A stretch of 64,000 nt of DNA from Streptococcus marmotae (GTDB lineage Bacteria > Bacillota > Bacilli > Lactobacillales > Streptococcaceae): positions 2,191,501 to 2,255,500 of the forward strand of contig NZ_CP015196.1 in NCBI RefSeq assembly GCF_001623565.1, given 5' to 3'. Shown here in pieces: positions 1 to 9,632 of the stretch. The notes under the pieces were generated by a model. It did no database searches. It had not been told where the DNA came from and saw only the letters and a program-made list of their open reading frames with translations. Each line of letters begins with the position of its first letter. Within the stretch, counting starts at the first letter, position 1. The translations under genes and the position numbers were made by a program.

Positions 1-75
1 TGGAATCTTTAATTCTTGCTTGACATCTACCATATCAAAGGGCAGAGTCAGTGTTTCCTGATAACGTAGTCCCAT
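1..75 (-). CDS. acyl-ACP thioesterase, N-terminal fragment
   Basis: The reverse strand opens at an ATG at 75 and reads MGLRYQETLTLPFDMVDVKQ to the window edge. This resembles, from memory, the N-terminus of the streptococcal acyl-ACP thioesterase that usually follows hemW. The enzyme would release fatty acids from acyl carrier protein in the cytoplasm. Its ATG shares one base with the hemW stop (TAATG), so the two are probably translationally coupled. Only about 25 codons are visible, so the assignment rests on the start motif and gene order. Confidence 0.55.
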   Translation of the reverse strand, partial: MGLRYQETLTLPFDMVDVKQELKIP

Positions 76-1214
76 TAGTCCTCTCCTAGTATAAATCGTT
101 CTGCAACCGTATCCCCAAGAAACAGTCCCTTCTTGGTCATTCGAATACGTCCCTCTGTTTCTTGAAGCAATCCTTCTGCTTTCAACTCTGCTACAACCTG
201 ACCATAGAGTCTCTCAAAGGAAGTCTGGAATTTTTCTTCAAATCGTGCAATGGAGACTCCTGTCTTTTTCCGCAAACCTAAAAACATTTCTTCCTCCATT
301 TGCTCAGCTTGCGATAACTGCTCTTCGTGAAGCCTTGCATGACCTTTTTCACGAATGGATTTTAAGTAATGTTGAATCGGCCCACGATTACGATACCGCA
401 TACCCTTGATATAACCAGAAGCCCCTGCTCCAAGTCCAAAATATTCTGCATTATCCCAGTACATGAGATTGTGTCTGCTTTCAAAGCCTGGCTTGGTGAA
501 ATTGGAAATCTCATAGTGCTCAAAGCCATTTTTTTCCAATTCCTGCAAGATGTACTCGAACATATCTGACTCGACATCTTCATTGGGTAGGTGCAGATTG
601 CCCCTGCGCTGTCGATTCATAAAAACAGTATGGTTTTCTAAAATTAAGCTATACAGGCTCATATGAGGAATGTCAAGTTCTAAGGCTCTTGCTACATTAT
701 CCTTGACCTGCTCCATGGTTTGACCTGGTAAGGCATAGATTAAATCAATCGAAATATTATAAAAACCAGCCTCTTTTAAAGCACCAATCGTCTCATAAAT
801 CTGAGCTTGATTATGAGAACGCCCAATTTTCTTGAGCATCCGATCATCAAAAGTTTGAACACCCAGTGAAACCCGATTGCATTTGGATTTTCGGAGAACA
901 GCGATTTTATCAGCTGTCAAATCTCCAGGATTGGCTTCAATCGTAAATTCTTCCACTTCCGACAAGTCTAGGATAGCTTCTAGATTTGTCAGCAAGTAAT
1001 CTAATTGCTCTGCCGAGAGAGCTGAAGGTGTCCCGCCCCCAATATAGAGCGTTTTTAAAGGCGGTAAATCATAGAAACGTACTTCTTCCATGAGAGCAGC
1101 TAAATACTCATCAACAGGCTGGTTTTTAATAAATACCTTTGAAAAATCACAATAATAGCAAATCTGCGTACAAAAAGGAATATGCACATAAGCTGAAGTC
1201 GGTCTGTTTGTCAT
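75..1214 (-). CDS. hemW: heme chaperone HemW (radical SAM, coproporphyrinogen III oxidase-like)
   Basis: A radical SAM protein of about 379 residues. The N-terminus carries the CxxxCxxC iron-sulfur motif (CTQICYYC) inside the family signature YVHIPFCTQICYYCDFSK, followed by the glycine motif GGGTPS and the C-terminal HemN-like region. HemW proteins are heme-binding chaperones once annotated as oxygen-independent coproporphyrinogen oxidases. I chose the ATG at 1214 (MTNRP); the frame stays open to a GTG at 1232, but those codons overlap the probable -10 box. There is no Shine-Dalgarno before the ATG, so the message may be leaderless. The stop overlaps the next gene by one base. Confidence 0.9.
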   Translation of the reverse strand: MTNRPTSAYVHIPFCTQICYYCDFSKVFIKNQPVDEYLAALMEEVRFYDLPPLKTLYIGGGTPSALSAEQLDYLLTNLEAILDLSEVEEFTIEANPGDLTADKIAVLRKSKCNRVSLGVQTFDDRMLKKIGRSHNQAQIYETIGALKEAGFYNISIDLIYALPGQTMEQVKDNVARALELDIPHMSLYSLILENHTVFMNRQRRGNLHLPNEDVESDMFEYILQELEKNGFEHYEISNFTKPGFESRHNLMYWDNAEYFGLGAGASGYIKGMRYRNRGPIQHYLKSIREKGHARLHEEQLSQAEQMEEEMFLGLRKKTGVSIARFEEKFQTSFERLYGQVVAELKAEGLLQETEGRIRMTKKGLFLGDTVAERFILGED

Positions 1215-1220
1215 GAAGCT

Positions 1221-1249
1221 ATTATACCACACTCACCCCTTTTCGTCAG
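1221..1249 (-). promoter_or_regulatory. hemW promoter, apparently giving a leaderless mRNA
   Basis: On the minus strand a perfect TATAAT (1226-1221) is preceded at 17 bp by CTGACG (1249-1244). Only six bases separate the -10 box from the hemW ATG, so transcription would start at or within the start codon. Confidence 0.5.
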
Positions 1250-1530
1250 AAAGAGGAAATGGAAAGGGAGTTAAACAGAAAGCAACTCCTGTTCTTATCC
1301 GCTTATAACGTAGCACTCACTTGTTGCGCTTCTGGCATCTCTTGAGCGCAAGATAAAAAGGTCCACCGGACCTTTTCACACTCACCCCTTTTCGTCAGAA
1401 AGAGGGAATTGGAAAGAGAGTGAAACAGAAAGCAACTCCTGTTCTTATCCTCCTCTTATAACATACCACTCACTTATTGCGCTTCTAGCAGCTCTTGAGC
1501 GCAAGATAAAAAGGTCCACCGGACCTTTTT
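1230..1530. repeat. tandem duplication, about 149-bp period
   Basis: Two near-identical copies (1230-1378 and 1379-1530) begin CACTCACCCCTTTTCGTC and end in the same hairpin, AAAAGGTCC-ACC-GGACCTTTT. The second hairpin overlaps the glgP stop. The first copy overlaps the hemW promoter. There are small differences between copies, such as an extra TCC near 1450. Confidence 0.85.
1508..1530 (-). terminator. glgP terminator (duplicated copy at 1354-1376)
   Basis: A 9-bp stem with a three-base loop (AAAAGGTCC/GGACCTTTT) is followed on the minus strand by a T run. The stem includes the glgP stop codon. The same structure recurs at 1354-1376, giving tandem terminators between glgP and hemW. Confidence 0.75.
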
Positions 1531-3793
1531 ATTTCTCCAAATGCCAAATATCTTCGTTGTACTGCTCAATTGTGCGGTCACTTGAGAAGAAACCTGCTTT
1601 GGCAATATTAACAATAACTTTTTCTAACCAAGCGTCGCGGTCTTCGTAGTCTCTCAACATCCGTTCCTTGGTTTCAATGTACTCTTCTAAATCTAGAAGG
1701 GTCATAAAGTAATCATTGTGCCTAAGATTGTCTTGCAATCTCCACAAGCGCTCGTCAATTCCTCCTGCTTGGCGAATAACATCACTGGTAATAAAGTCTA
1801 CTAAGGGACGAATGGCTTCCTTTTCATAGAAATGATGTGGGTGATAGGTACCATTTGCATAATGATCAATGACCGTCTGACTATCTTGACCAAAGATGTA
1901 GATATTATCATCGCCAACTAGCTCATGGATTTCCACATTTGCGCCGTCATCTGTACCAATTGTCAAGGCACCATTTAGCATAAATTTCATATTTCCTGTC
2001 CCAGACGCTTCTTTTGAAGCAAGGGAAATCTGCTCTGAAATATCTGCTGCTGGAATGATGAAACTTGCTTCTGTTACATTATAATTTTCAATCATCACTA
2101 ATTGTAGGTGTGGGCTCACTTCAGGGTCATGCTGAATGACTTGTGATAAGACCAAGATCAAATGGATAATATCTTGCGCGATTGTGTAGGCTGGAGCCGC
2201 TTTTCCGCCGAAGAATACGGTCAATGGACGAGCAGGAATATTCCCCGCCTTGATGTCCAAATACTTATGAATGACATATAAAACATTCATCTGTTGCCGT
2301 TTGTATTCGTGCATCCGTTTGATTTGCACATCAAATATTGAATCCGGATTGACCTCAACCCCTTGTGTTTTGGCAATATGGCGTTGCAATTTCCGTTTAT
2401 TGTGGTGTTTAATCTTTTCTAATTCCTGTTTGAGTGCTACATCGTCCTTATAACCAAGCAAGTCTTCCAAGGCCTCTGCCCGACGGTGATAATCACGACC
2501 AATCAAGTCATCCAAATAATGGGCTAAACGTGGGTTGGCATGCATGAGCCAACGGCGGAAGGTAATCCCATTAGTCTTATTATTGAATTTATCAGGATAC
2601 AAGTCATAAAAGGCCTTGAGCTCAGATGATTTTAAAATCTCCGTATGAAGCGCAGCAACTCCATTGATTGAGTAGCCATAGTGAATATCCATATGCGCCA
2701 TATGTACACGACCATGCTCATCAATGATATTAACTGCAGGATCGTTCTCGATTTCTTTTGCACGGCGGTCCAATTCTTCAATAAATGGTACTAAGTGTGG
2801 GACAACTTTATTCAGGAATTCCAGTGGCCATTTCTCCAAGGCTTCAGACAAAATGGTATGGTTGGTGTAAGCTGTCATGCTCTTGACAATCTCCACAGCT
2901 TCATCAAAGGCAATGCCACGCAGTTCCAAAAGACGAATCAATTCAGGAATAACCAAGGAAGGGTGCGTATCATTGATTTGAACCACCGCATAATCTGCCA
3001 AATCATGCAAGTTTGAACCTTTAGCAATTGCTTCATCAATCAAAAGTTGCGCAGCATTTGACACCATAAAATACTGTTGGAAAATTCGCAAGATTTTTCC
3101 TTGGTCTGTCGAATCATCTGGATACAAGAAAAGAGTCAAATTACGGAAAATATCATCCATATCAAAGTCGATACCGTCATCAATGATATTGTCATCAACA
3201 GACGCCAAGTCAAAGAGACGAAGACGATTTTTCTTTTCTGTCTTATAACCAGGCACATCAATATCATAGAGTTTTGAAGTCAAGATAAAATTCGCAAATG
3301 GTACTTGATAGGAAATCGGAGATTCTGTCAACCAAGAACGTGGTGTAATCCATTCATTTGGAACAGCTGACTGCTGATGATACTGGAATAACTGACGGAA
3401 CAAGCCAAAATGATAGTTCAAACCAACACCGTCACCACTCAAGCCAAGACTAGCAATGGAATCAAGGAAGCAGGCTGCCAGACGACCCAAACCACCATTG
3501 CCCAAAGAAGGTTCCATCTCCATTTCTTCAATCGTAATCAAATCTTTTCCAGCTACTGCTAGCTGGCGTTTTACTTCATCATATAAACCTAAGTTAATCA
3601 GATTATTCGACAAGAGTTTTCCAATCAAAAACTCTGCTGAAATATAGTAAACTTTTTTCTTTTGGTCATTGGTGCATTTTGCTTCACTCCGCTGCTTTGT
3701 AAAGGCAAGAAGGGCATAATATAATTCCTGATCCGAACAATCTTCAATGCGCTTTGCATACATGGTTTGCACAAAATTTTGTAAATTAATCAT
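1529..3793 (-). CDS. glgP: glycogen/maltodextrin phosphorylase
   Basis: A 754-residue alpha-glucan phosphorylase that releases glucose-1-phosphate from glycogen or maltodextrins using pyridoxal phosphate. Visible family motifs are [19 protein letters not shown] near the N-terminus, the substrate segment [15 protein letters not shown], and the PLP-lysine region [14 protein letters not shown] near residue 600, followed by [10 protein letters not shown]. The length matches the bacterial MalP/GlgP family. No other glycogen gene adjoins it, so it stands alone between a terminator and its own promoter. A cre-like element over the promoter suggests carbon catabolite control. Whether glycogen or maltodextrin is the main substrate cannot be decided from sequence. 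Confidence 0.93.
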   Translation of the reverse strand: MINLQNFVQTMYAKRIEDCSDQELYYALLAFTKQRSEAKCTNDQKKKVYYISAEFLIGKLLSNNLINLGLYDEVKRQLAVAGKDLITIEEMEMEPSLGNGGLGRLAACFLDSIASLGLSGDGVGLNYHFGLFRQLFQYHQQSAVPNEWITPRSWLTESPISYQVPFANFILTSKLYDIDVPGYKTEKKNRLRLFDLASVDDNIIDDGIDFDMDDIFRNLTLFLYPDDSTDQGKILRIFQQYFMVSNAAQLLIDEAIAKGSNLHDLADYAVVQINDTHPSLVIPELIRLLELRGIAFDEAVEIVKSMTAYTNHTILSEALEKWPLEFLNKVVPHLVPFIEELDRRAKEIENDPAVNIIDEHGRVHMAHMDIHYGYSINGVAALHTEILKSSELKAFYDLYPDKFNNKTNGITFRRWLMHANPRLAHYLDDLIGRDYHRRAEALEDLLGYKDDVALKQELEKIKHHNKRKLQRHIAKTQGVEVNPDSIFDVQIKRMHEYKRQQMNVLYVIHKYLDIKAGNIPARPLTVFFGGKAAPAYTIAQDIIHLILVLSQVIQHDPEVSPHLQLVMIENYNVTEASFIIPAADISEQISLASKEASGTGNMKFMLNGALTIGTDDGANVEIHELVGDDNIYIFGQDSQTVIDHYANGTYHPHHFYEKEAIRPLVDFITSDVIRQAGGIDERLWRLQDNLRHNDYFMTLLDLEEYIETKERMLRDYEDRDAWLEKVIVNIAKAGFFSSDRTIEQYNEDIWHLEK

Positions 3794-3859
3794 TGTTTTT
3801 GTAAACTCCTGCCGTTTTCATTTTTTATAGAAATAAATATGCAAATTTTCCACTTTTTT

Positions 3860-3907
3860 TGGAAACGTTTTCCTACGTATTATACTATATTTTGACCCAA
3901 AAGGCAA
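3860..3907 (-). promoter_or_regulatory. glgP promoter with a cre-like CcpA site
   Basis: On the minus strand TTGCCT (3907-3902) lies 17 bp from TATAAT (3884-3879). The near-palindrome GGAAACGTTTTCC (3861-3873), matching the catabolite-responsive element consensus, lies immediately downstream of the -10 box. That is a repressing position for CcpA. Confidence 0.65.
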
Positions 3908-3921
3908 GTCTTGAGCAAGAA

Positions 3922-3950
3922 AAAATTTACACCTAAAGATGTAAATTTTT
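3922..3950 (-). terminator. deoD operon terminator
   Basis: The hairpin AAATTTACA / TGTAAATTT with a short loop is followed by T residues on the minus strand. It ends the nucleoside salvage operon just upstream of the glgP promoter. Confidence 0.7.
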
Positions 3951-3960
3951 TCAGAATAGC

Positions 3961-4671
3961 TTACTTAGAAATCAGTGTTTCAAGACCAACTGTCATCATA
4001 TCTGTGAAGGTTGTTTGACGTTCTTCTGCTGTTGTATCTTCATCTGGATTAACAAGGCTATCTGAAATGGTCATAATGCCTAGGGCTTCTACACCATGTT
4101 GTGCAGCAAGGTAGTAAAGGGCTGCTGCTTCCATTTCAACAGCATGAACGCCCATGGTGCCTAACTTGATATTTTGCTCAGCAAAGTTTGAGTAAAAGAC
4201 ATCAGACGACAAGACAGAGCCCACATGCGTGGTCATACCTAATTCTTTAGCAATATGATAGGCCTTGTCCAGCAGATTGAAACTAGCAATCTGTGGGAAG
4301 TCATACATAGGCCAATCGTTGCGAATGATGTTTGAATTGGTCGCTGCTGCTTGTACCAAGACCAATTCACGGACATGGACATCTGGATTGAGTGAACCTG
4401 CGGTCCCCACACGAATCAAGCGTTTTACACCATAGTCCACAATCAACTCACGCACATAGATAGAAATAGACGGCATTCCCATCCCTGTTCCCATCACGCT
4501 CACACGCTCCCCTTTGTAAGTCCCCGTGTAGCCATACATGCCACGAATTTCGTTGAACAACACCGCATCTTCTAAGAAATTTTCTGCGATGAATTTTGCC
4601 CGCAAAGGGTCACCCGGTAATAAAATCTTGTCAGCAATCTCGCCAACTTTTGCTCCAATATGAATAGACAT
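3961..4671 (-). CDS. deoD: purine-nucleoside phosphorylase, DeoD type
   Basis: A 236-residue hexameric-type purine nucleoside phosphorylase that splits (deoxy)purine nucleosides into base and (deoxy)ribose-1-phosphate. Family features are the opening [20 protein letters not shown], the phosphate-binding [10 protein letters not shown], the MGTGMGMPS segment, and [12 protein letters not shown] near the C-terminus, where Glu residues bind the ribose. Length is normal. It is the last gene of an operon with deoB, a ClbS/DfsB-like gene and punA. The 11-bp gap to punA carries its ribosome binding site, and a strong terminator follows. Confidence 0.95.
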   Translation of the reverse strand: MSIHIGAKVGEIADKILLPGDPLRAKFIAENFLEDAVLFNEIRGMYGYTGTYKGERVSVMGTGMGMPSISIYVRELIVDYGVKRLIRVGTAGSLNPDVHVRELVLVQAAATNSNIIRNDWPMYDFPQIASFNLLDKAYHIAKELGMTTHVGSVLSSDVFYSNFAEQNIKLGTMGVHAVEMEAAALYYLAAQHGVEALGIMTISDSLVNPDEDTTAEERQTTFTDMMTVGLETLISK

Positions 4672-4682
4672 CTCTTCTCCTC

Positions 4683-5492
4683 TTATAAACCTGCCAAGAC
4701 TGCTTTGATGAAGCCTTTGAAATCTTCCTTAATGCGTGTTGTCACTTCGACGACCTCTTCATGATTGAGTGAACTTTGGAACCCAGCTGCATAGTTAGTA
4801 ATCGCTGAAATTCCTAAAACTTTCATCCCTGAATGCACGGCCACAATGACTTCTGGTACAGTTGACATACCGACCGCAGAAGCGCCCATGGTTTGGTAGG
4901 CACGGATTTCCGCTGGTGTTTCATAAGTTGGACCAGACACACCTAGATAGACACCTTCTTCTACCTGAACACCAATCTTCTCTGCAATTTCTTTCGCTTT
5001 GGCACGGTAATCCTTGCTGTAAGCATCTGACATATCTGGGAAGCGTGGACCAAATTCATCCAAGTTTTCACCAATGAGCGGATTGGTCCCAATCATGTTG
5101 ATGTGGTCATTGATCATCATAAGAGTTCCTGGGCCATAGCCAATACCACCTGCTGCGTTTGTCACGATGATACTATGACAGCCAAGTGACTTCATCACCC
5201 GAACTGGGAAAGTAACGACTTCCATTGGATTTCCTTCATAGAAGTGGAAACGTCCTTGAAGAGCCAACACTTTCTTACCCGCCAAGTCTCCATAAACTAA
5301 TTTACCAGCGTGACCGACAACAGTCGATTTACCCCAGTTTGGAATCTCTGCATAGTCAATGACAATCGCATTTTCTACTTCATCAGCCAATTCGCCCAAG
5401 CCAGACCCCAAAATCAAGCCAAATTCTGGCGCTGTAAGCCCTTTTGCTTCCAAAAAGTTCTTTGTTTCTTGAATGTTTTCCATTAATGACAT
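4683..5492 (-). CDS. punA: purine-nucleoside phosphorylase, PunA/XapA type
   Basis: A 269-residue trimeric-type purine nucleoside phosphorylase acting mainly on guanosine and inosine and their deoxy forms. Motifs are [12 protein letters not shown] (phosphate loop), [20 protein letters not shown] and the [11 protein letters not shown] segment. It starts at MSLMENIQ with AAGGAG about 12 bases upstream and overlaps the end of the preceding gene by 10 bases. The operon thus carries two non-homologous purine nucleoside phosphorylases (this and DeoD), a common streptococcal arrangement with complementary specificities. Confidence 0.95.
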   Translation of the reverse strand: MSLMENIQETKNFLEAKGLTAPEFGLILGSGLGELADEVENAIVIDYAEIPNWGKSTVVGHAGKLVYGDLAGKKVLALQGRFHFYEGNPMEVVTFPVRVMKSLGCHSIIVTNAAGGIGYGPGTLMMINDHINMIGTNPLIGENLDEFGPRFPDMSDAYSKDYRAKAKEIAEKIGVQVEEGVYLGVSGPTYETPAEIRAYQTMGASAVGMSTVPEVIVAVHSGMKVLGISAITNYAAGFQSSLNHEEVVEVTTRIKEDFKGFIKAVLAGL

Positions 5493-6022
5493 CTTTTTTC
5501 TTTCTCCTTAGTTTGATATTCTTTCTTCCACTTCCGAATCTTTGTTCGAAAGTTAGTAAAGGGTGCAACGGTATTGATATGAATCCATTTCCAAACAGAC
5601 CACTTGCTGGGCGTTGAACTAGCCCATTTTCTGATTTCTGGCTGAAACAATTCCTCATCGGTGTAGCGATTTACCTGCTCTAAGATAGCGCCCACCTCTT
5701 TTTCAAACTGCGTCATCAACTCTTGCAAAGAGTAGTCTGCATACTCTCTATAAAATTGCTGATAGAGTCCGCCGAGCTGATTCCACTTAAAGTCTCTATG
5801 CGGTGTAATCACGTCAAGTCCTGCCTGCTCATCCTTTTCCCAGCCTTGCAACAGTTTCAACCAACCTAATTGATAGGCAAGCATCTGGGCTGGACTGCGA
5901 TCCACCCCGTCTAGCAGCAAATCCTTGTCCTGCTCAGAAATCACCGAAAATTCTCCAATAAAGAGGTCGGCTTTTTTCTCTATTTCTGCTAGTAAGGCTG
6001 CCTTGGATTCATATTTTTTCAT
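5483..6022 (-). CDS. ClbS/DfsB family four-helix bundle protein
   Basis: A 179-residue protein with the features of the ClbS/DfsB (DUF1706) family: the opening MKKYESKAALLAEIEKKADL, a central WLKLLQGWEKDEQAG, and the C-terminal TPSKWSVWKWIHINTVAPFTNFR. Characterised relatives include ClbS, the colibactin self-protection cyclopropane hydrolase, but most members have no known substrate. It lies between deoB (one-base gap) and punA (10-bp overlap), so it is co-transcribed and coupled with nucleoside salvage. That context does not by itself show a role in the pathway. The C-terminus is unusually lysine-rich. Confidence 0.8.
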   Translation of the reverse strand: MKKYESKAALLAEIEKKADLFIGEFSVISEQDKDLLLDGVDRSPAQMLAYQLGWLKLLQGWEKDEQAGLDVITPHRDFKWNQLGGLYQQFYREYADYSLQELMTQFEKEVGAILEQVNRYTDEELFQPEIRKWASSTPSKWSVWKWIHINTVAPFTNFRTKIRKWKKEYQTKEKEKRCH

Positions 6023-6023
6023 A

Positions 6024-7235
6024 TTATACCAATTTATCTAGGAAACTTTCTCCAATTTGGCTCTTTTCAACGCCAAAGTTATCCGCAATGGTCGCTGAGA
6101 TGTCCGCAAAATGCCCAACTGGAATACGGCCTGCACCTGTGAGCGATTTTCCAAAGATGAGCAATGGGACATACTCACGGGTGTGGTCTGTTCCGACATA
6201 GGTAGGGTCATTTCCGTGGTCAGCCGTAATCATGAGGAGGTCATCTTCACGAAGGTTTTCAATAATTTCTGGCAAGCGGGCATCAAATTCTTCCAAGCAA
6301 TCGCGGTAGCCTGCTGTATCACGACGATGTCCGTAGACTGCGTCAAAGTCAACGAGGTTGGTAAATGACAGACCTTTTGTAAAGTCTTCATTTTGCAAGG
6401 CCTTGATGAAATTATCCACACCGTGGTTGTTAGACTGATTATGACCCATATCGTGGGAAATTCCTGCACTATTGAAGATGTCGTTGATCTTTCCAACACC
6501 GTAGGTATCAATACCTGCTGCTTTCAAGTTATCAAGCACGGTTGGAGCAAATGGAGAAACAGCATAGTCATGACGGTTAGCAGTCCGTATGAAATTGCCC
6601 GGTGTTCCCACATAGGGACGCGCAATGATGCGACCTAATAGAGATGGACGCTCAAGTGTAATCGAACGTGCGTATTCACAGATTTTATAAAGTTCTTCTA
6701 GTGGAATAATGTCCTCGTGAGCGGCGATTTGAAGAACAGGGTCGGCAGATGTGTAGACAATCAACTCACCTGTTTCCATTTGGCGTGGACCAAAATCATC
6801 AATAACTGCTGTTCCTGAATACGGTTTATTGGCCTCACGAATGATTTTTCGTCCTGAAAATGCTTCAATTTTTTGGAGAAGCTCTTCTGGAAAACCATCC
6901 CAGAAGGTATCAAATGGATCAGTGATATTAAGTCCCATAATTTCCCAGTGACCGGTCATAGTATCCTTTCCACGTGATACCTCTTCTAATTTTGTCACAT
7001 AACCTGTTGGATTTTCCTCAGCAGCAACGGTTTTGAGCGGTGTAGTACGCTCGATATTGCCCAGACCAATCTTTGCCATATTTGGGACATTCAAACCTGC
7101 CGTTTCTGAGATATGACCTAAAGTATCTGACGTCGTATCTGGCTCTCCTGCATTAAAAAATTGATCTGCATCTGGTGCAGCTCCAATCCCTACGGAATCA
7201 AGCACCACAACGTGCATACGTTTAAATTTTGCCAT
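6024..7235 (-). CDS. deoB: phosphopentomutase
   Basis: A 403-residue alkaline-phosphatase-superfamily mutase that interconverts (deoxy)ribose-1-phosphate and the 5-phosphate, linking nucleoside cleavage to the pentose phosphate pathway. The N-terminal metal-binding motif [14 protein letters not shown], the phospho-acceptor region [10 protein letters not shown], and the C-terminal metal ligands in [10 protein letters not shown] and [12 protein letters not shown] are all present. It is the first gene of the salvage operon. Its promoter overlaps the rpiA terminator upstream. rpiA just upstream is functionally linked through ribose-5-phosphate. Confidence 0.96.
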   Translation of the reverse strand: MAKFKRMHVVVLDSVGIGAAPDADQFFNAGEPDTTSDTLGHISETAGLNVPNMAKIGLGNIERTTPLKTVAAEENPTGYVTKLEEVSRGKDTMTGHWEIMGLNITDPFDTFWDGFPEELLQKIEAFSGRKIIREANKPYSGTAVIDDFGPRQMETGELIVYTSADPVLQIAAHEDIIPLEELYKICEYARSITLERPSLLGRIIARPYVGTPGNFIRTANRHDYAVSPFAPTVLDNLKAAGIDTYGVGKINDIFNSAGISHDMGHNQSNNHGVDNFIKALQNEDFTKGLSFTNLVDFDAVYGHRRDTAGYRDCLEEFDARLPEIIENLREDDLLMITADHGNDPTYVGTDHTREYVPLLIFGKSLTGAGRIPVGHFADISATIADNFGVEKSQIGESFLDKLV

Positions 7236-7266
7236 TTCTTTCTCCTTTAAATGAATGATTACTTCT

Positions 7267-7313
7267 ATTATAACACAAAAACGCTTTCCTAGTCATTTCT
7301 AGGCAAAGCGTTT
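7267..7313 (-). promoter_or_regulatory. rpiA terminator merged with the deoB promoter
   Basis: On the minus strand the hairpin AACGCTTTGCCTAG / CTAGGAAAGCGTT followed by TTTTT ends rpiA. A TATAAT (7272-7267) lies immediately after it, with a weak TGACTA-like -35 inside the hairpin loop. Terminator and downstream promoter thus share bases. Confidence 0.55.
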
Positions 7314-7321
7314 CCTGCATC

Positions 7322-7996
7322 TCATCGTTTTTCAAGTAAGCGTGGCCCGTCTGGGTAGCCTACGATAACTTTTGAAATCAACTGGATAAAGAGGCCGTGC
7401 TCTACGACACCCACTGTCTGGTCTAATTCATCGGCAAGGACTTCCGCATCGGCAATCTCTTTTAAGTCTAAGTCAATGATGTAGTTTTTCATATCGGTCA
7501 CGAGTTTTTCTCCGTCTTTCATACGGAAACTTGGGCGATAGCCTTTTTCTTCAAATTTCCGAAAGAGATTTTCAGCGCCATACTGAACCACTTCAACTGG
7601 TAATTTAAAGGCTCCTAACGTTTCAACAACTTTTGACTCATCCACAATCCAAATGCAATCCTTGCTATTGACTGCAACAATTTTTTCCATTAAAAGAGCA
7701 GCACCACCACCTTTAATCCCATTAAAAGCAGCATCCACTTCATCAGCACCATCAACTGTGATATCTACATAGGCTACCTCATCAATGGATTTTAAAGGAA
7801 TTCCTAGAGAAGCAGCGTGCTCGGACGTAGCACTGGACGTCGTTACACCAACGATGGACAATCCTTCTTCCTGAACACGGCGTCCTAACTCCTGTACAAA
7901 ATAATAAGCAGTAGACCCCGTTCCAAGACCCACAATCATTCCATCTGTCACAAATTCAGCAGCTTTTATCCCCACCTGCTCTTTCAAATTTAGCAT
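7322..7996 (-). CDS. rpiA: ribose-5-phosphate isomerase A
   Basis: A 224-residue RpiA interconverting ribose-5-phosphate and ribulose-5-phosphate. Signatures are [15 protein letters not shown], the active-site segment [26 protein letters not shown] and the C-terminal [15 protein letters not shown]. Length is typical. It has its own probable promoter (TATACT at about 8022-8027) and a terminator before deoB, but the neighbourhood matches the common rpiA-deoB-punA-deoD order. Confidence 0.96.
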   Translation of the reverse strand: MLNLKEQVGIKAAEFVTDGMIVGLGTGSTAYYFVQELGRRVQEEGLSIVGVTTSSATSEHAASLGIPLKSIDEVAYVDITVDGADEVDAAFNGIKGGGAALLMEKIVAVNSKDCIWIVDESKVVETLGAFKLPVEVVQYGAENLFRKFEEKGYRPSFRMKDGEKLVTDMKNYIIDLDLKEIADAEVLADELDQTVGVVEHGLFIQLISKVIVGYPDGPRLLEKR

Positions 7997-8087
7997 CTAC
8001 CGACTCCTTTTAAAACGTTTTCCATTACAGTATACCATTTTACTATCCGTATTGGAAATGAAAATTGCATTTTGAAAAGTCAAAAAA

Positions 8088-8117
8088 ACACCTCTGCTAT
8101 CACTAGAAAGAGGTGTT
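8088..8117 (-). terminator. lemA terminator
   Basis: The stem ACACCTCT / AGAGGTGT with a 14-base loop is followed on the minus strand by a run of T residues, just after the LemA stop. Confidence 0.75.
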
Positions 8118-8124
8118 TGATTGC

Positions 8125-8706
8125 TTATTTATCCCCAAGATTGACACTTGGGACAGTTGTTGCGGCATCCGATGTCGCTTGGAATAAATCTACTTTCTCA
8201 TAACCAAAGATTCCTGCGTAAATGCTGGTTGGGAACCGTTTGATTTTCTTATTGTAGGCTGTCGCAATAGCATTAAAATCTTTACGAGCAACCAAGAGAC
8301 GATTTTCTGTTCCTTCAAGCTCTGTGATTAAGTCGGACACTTGTTGATTCGAATTAAGTTGCGGATAATTCTCTGTGAGGACGAGGAGTCGAGAAACCGC
8401 TGAATCGAGCTGACTTTGACCTTCCTTATATTCGGCAGAACCTTGTTTGCTAGATCCGATTTTAGCACGCGCATCAGCAATAGCTGTAAAGACTTCTGTC
8501 TCATGCTCCATTGCTCCTTTTACAGAAGAAACAACGTTTGGAATTAAGTCATACCGGCGTTGCAACTGGGTATCGACATTAGACTGGGCATTTTCAACCT
8601 CAGCATAGCTATCGACAAGACCATTGTATTGACCAATGGCTCCCACTGCAACAAAAACAATCGCTAAAATGGGAAGTAAAATATAGAGTAATTTTTTGTT
8701 CATCAT
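8125..8706 (-). CDS. lemA: LemA family protein
   Basis: About 193 residues when started at the MM pair at 8706/8703, which follows AAAGGA at good spacing. The frame remains open upstream to 8775 but those codons are basic and unlike the family. It opens with a single membrane anchor (LLYILLPILAIVFVAVGAIG), followed by the LemA signature YAEVENAQSNVDTQLQRRYDLIPN and coiled-coil-like helices. LemA proteins are anchored by one segment with the bulk outside; function is poorly defined. It sits directly downstream of a TPM-domain gene, a recurrent pairing. Confidence 0.9.
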   Translation of the reverse strand: MMNKKLLYILLPILAIVFVAVGAIGQYNGLVDSYAEVENAQSNVDTQLQRRYDLIPNVVSSVKGAMEHETEVFTAIADARAKIGSSKQGSAEYKEGQSQLDSAVSRLLVLTENYPQLNSNQQVSDLITELEGTENRLLVARKDFNAIATAYNKKIKRFPTSIYAGIFGYEKVDLFQATSDAATTVPSVNLGDK

Positions 8707-8812
8707 TTTTCCTTTCTTTTTACGGTCTTTTCGTTTTCTTTTACCATTCAATCGTGAGTCGCAGACATAGGGCACTCGTTAACGACGTAATAGAGAAAAA
8801 CGAAAGACGACA

Positions 8813-9595
8813 TTACCAACCAGATGAGGCACCGCCTCCGCCTCCGCCGCCACCAGACCAGCCACCACTGCCGGATCCAGATGATCCTGAGGAATGATCA
8901 CTAGAACTGCTAGAGCTGTTGAGCAACATCCATAGAAGCAAGTCTCCACCACCGCCGCGGCCACCACGACCTCCTCTACCACTGCCCTTTAAGATGATAG
9001 CCATGACAATCACGACAATTAAGATTGGAACAACTGCAAAGACAGAATCATCATCGCTATGTTCTTCTTCAAACTCATCCATACGTGCTTGAGCCCTATT
9101 TGTTCCATAAAAGGCATCGCCAATGGCATCCACAATATAGTGGACACCGCCGTTGTAATCCCCTTCTCGGAAAAAACTACGCGCGTCCTCTAAGATGCGT
9201 CGCGCTTCGACATCTGTCAACACAGTTGCAGCATTATCTGAGGTCTCTATCCGAAACTTACGATCTTCAAGTGCGATGACAAGAAGCACACCATTATTGG
9301 TACCTGAAAAGCCGACCTGCCATTTGCGAAACACTTCATTCGCTAAAGATTCGATATCTCCTGAAAGGGAATCTGTCATATAGACCCCGACCTGAAGTTG
9401 CTCGGTCGTTGATTTCCAAGCATGATTCTCACTATCAATGGCTTGAATGGTGTCACTTGATAGGGAATGGGTCTCATCTAGCACCGTTGACTCTAGCGGT
9501 CTATCAGGGACTTGGGCATACACGGAGGGAGTAAACAGCAGGAACATCAGAGGGATTAGGAACAATCCGACAATCCAACGTACACCTTTCTTCAT
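8813..9595 (-). CDS. TPM domain-containing membrane protein, YgcG-like
   Basis: A 260-residue protein with an N-terminal signal peptide (to about residue 27, ending VYA), an extracytoplasmic TPM domain (about 30-160; VLDETHSLSSDTIQAIDSEN, GVLLVIALEDRKFRIE), one membrane segment near 185-200 (FAVVPILIVVIVMAIIL), and a low-complexity Gly/Ser tail ending GGGASSGW. This is the YgcG architecture. The C-terminal G/S run is typical of the family. The DNA encoding it produces false ORFs in other frames. Co-directional with lemA and probably co-transcribed; TPM-domain proteins have been tied to photosystem repair and phosphatase activity in plants, but the bacterial role is unclear. Confidence 0.88.
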   Translation of the reverse strand: MKKGVRWIVGLFLIPLMFLLFTPSVYAQVPDRPLESTVLDETHSLSSDTIQAIDSENHAWKSTTEQLQVGVYMTDSLSGDIESLANEVFRKWQVGFSGTNNGVLLVIALEDRKFRIETSDNAATVLTDVEARRILEDARSFFREGDYNGGVHYIVDAIGDAFYGTNRAQARMDEFEEEHSDDDSVFAVVPILIVVIVMAIILKGSGRGGRGGRGGGGDLLLWMLLNSSSSSSDHSSGSSGSGSGGWSGGGGGGGGASSGW

Positions 9596-9632
9596 AGGAA
9601 CACCTCCTTTGTATTATTATAGCATATTTCCC

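Noticed and set aside
8779..8982. 67-codon minus-strand ORF (MVEEVVVAAAVVETC...)
   Set aside because: It is the out-of-frame reading of the Gly/Ser-rich tail of the TPM-domain gene.
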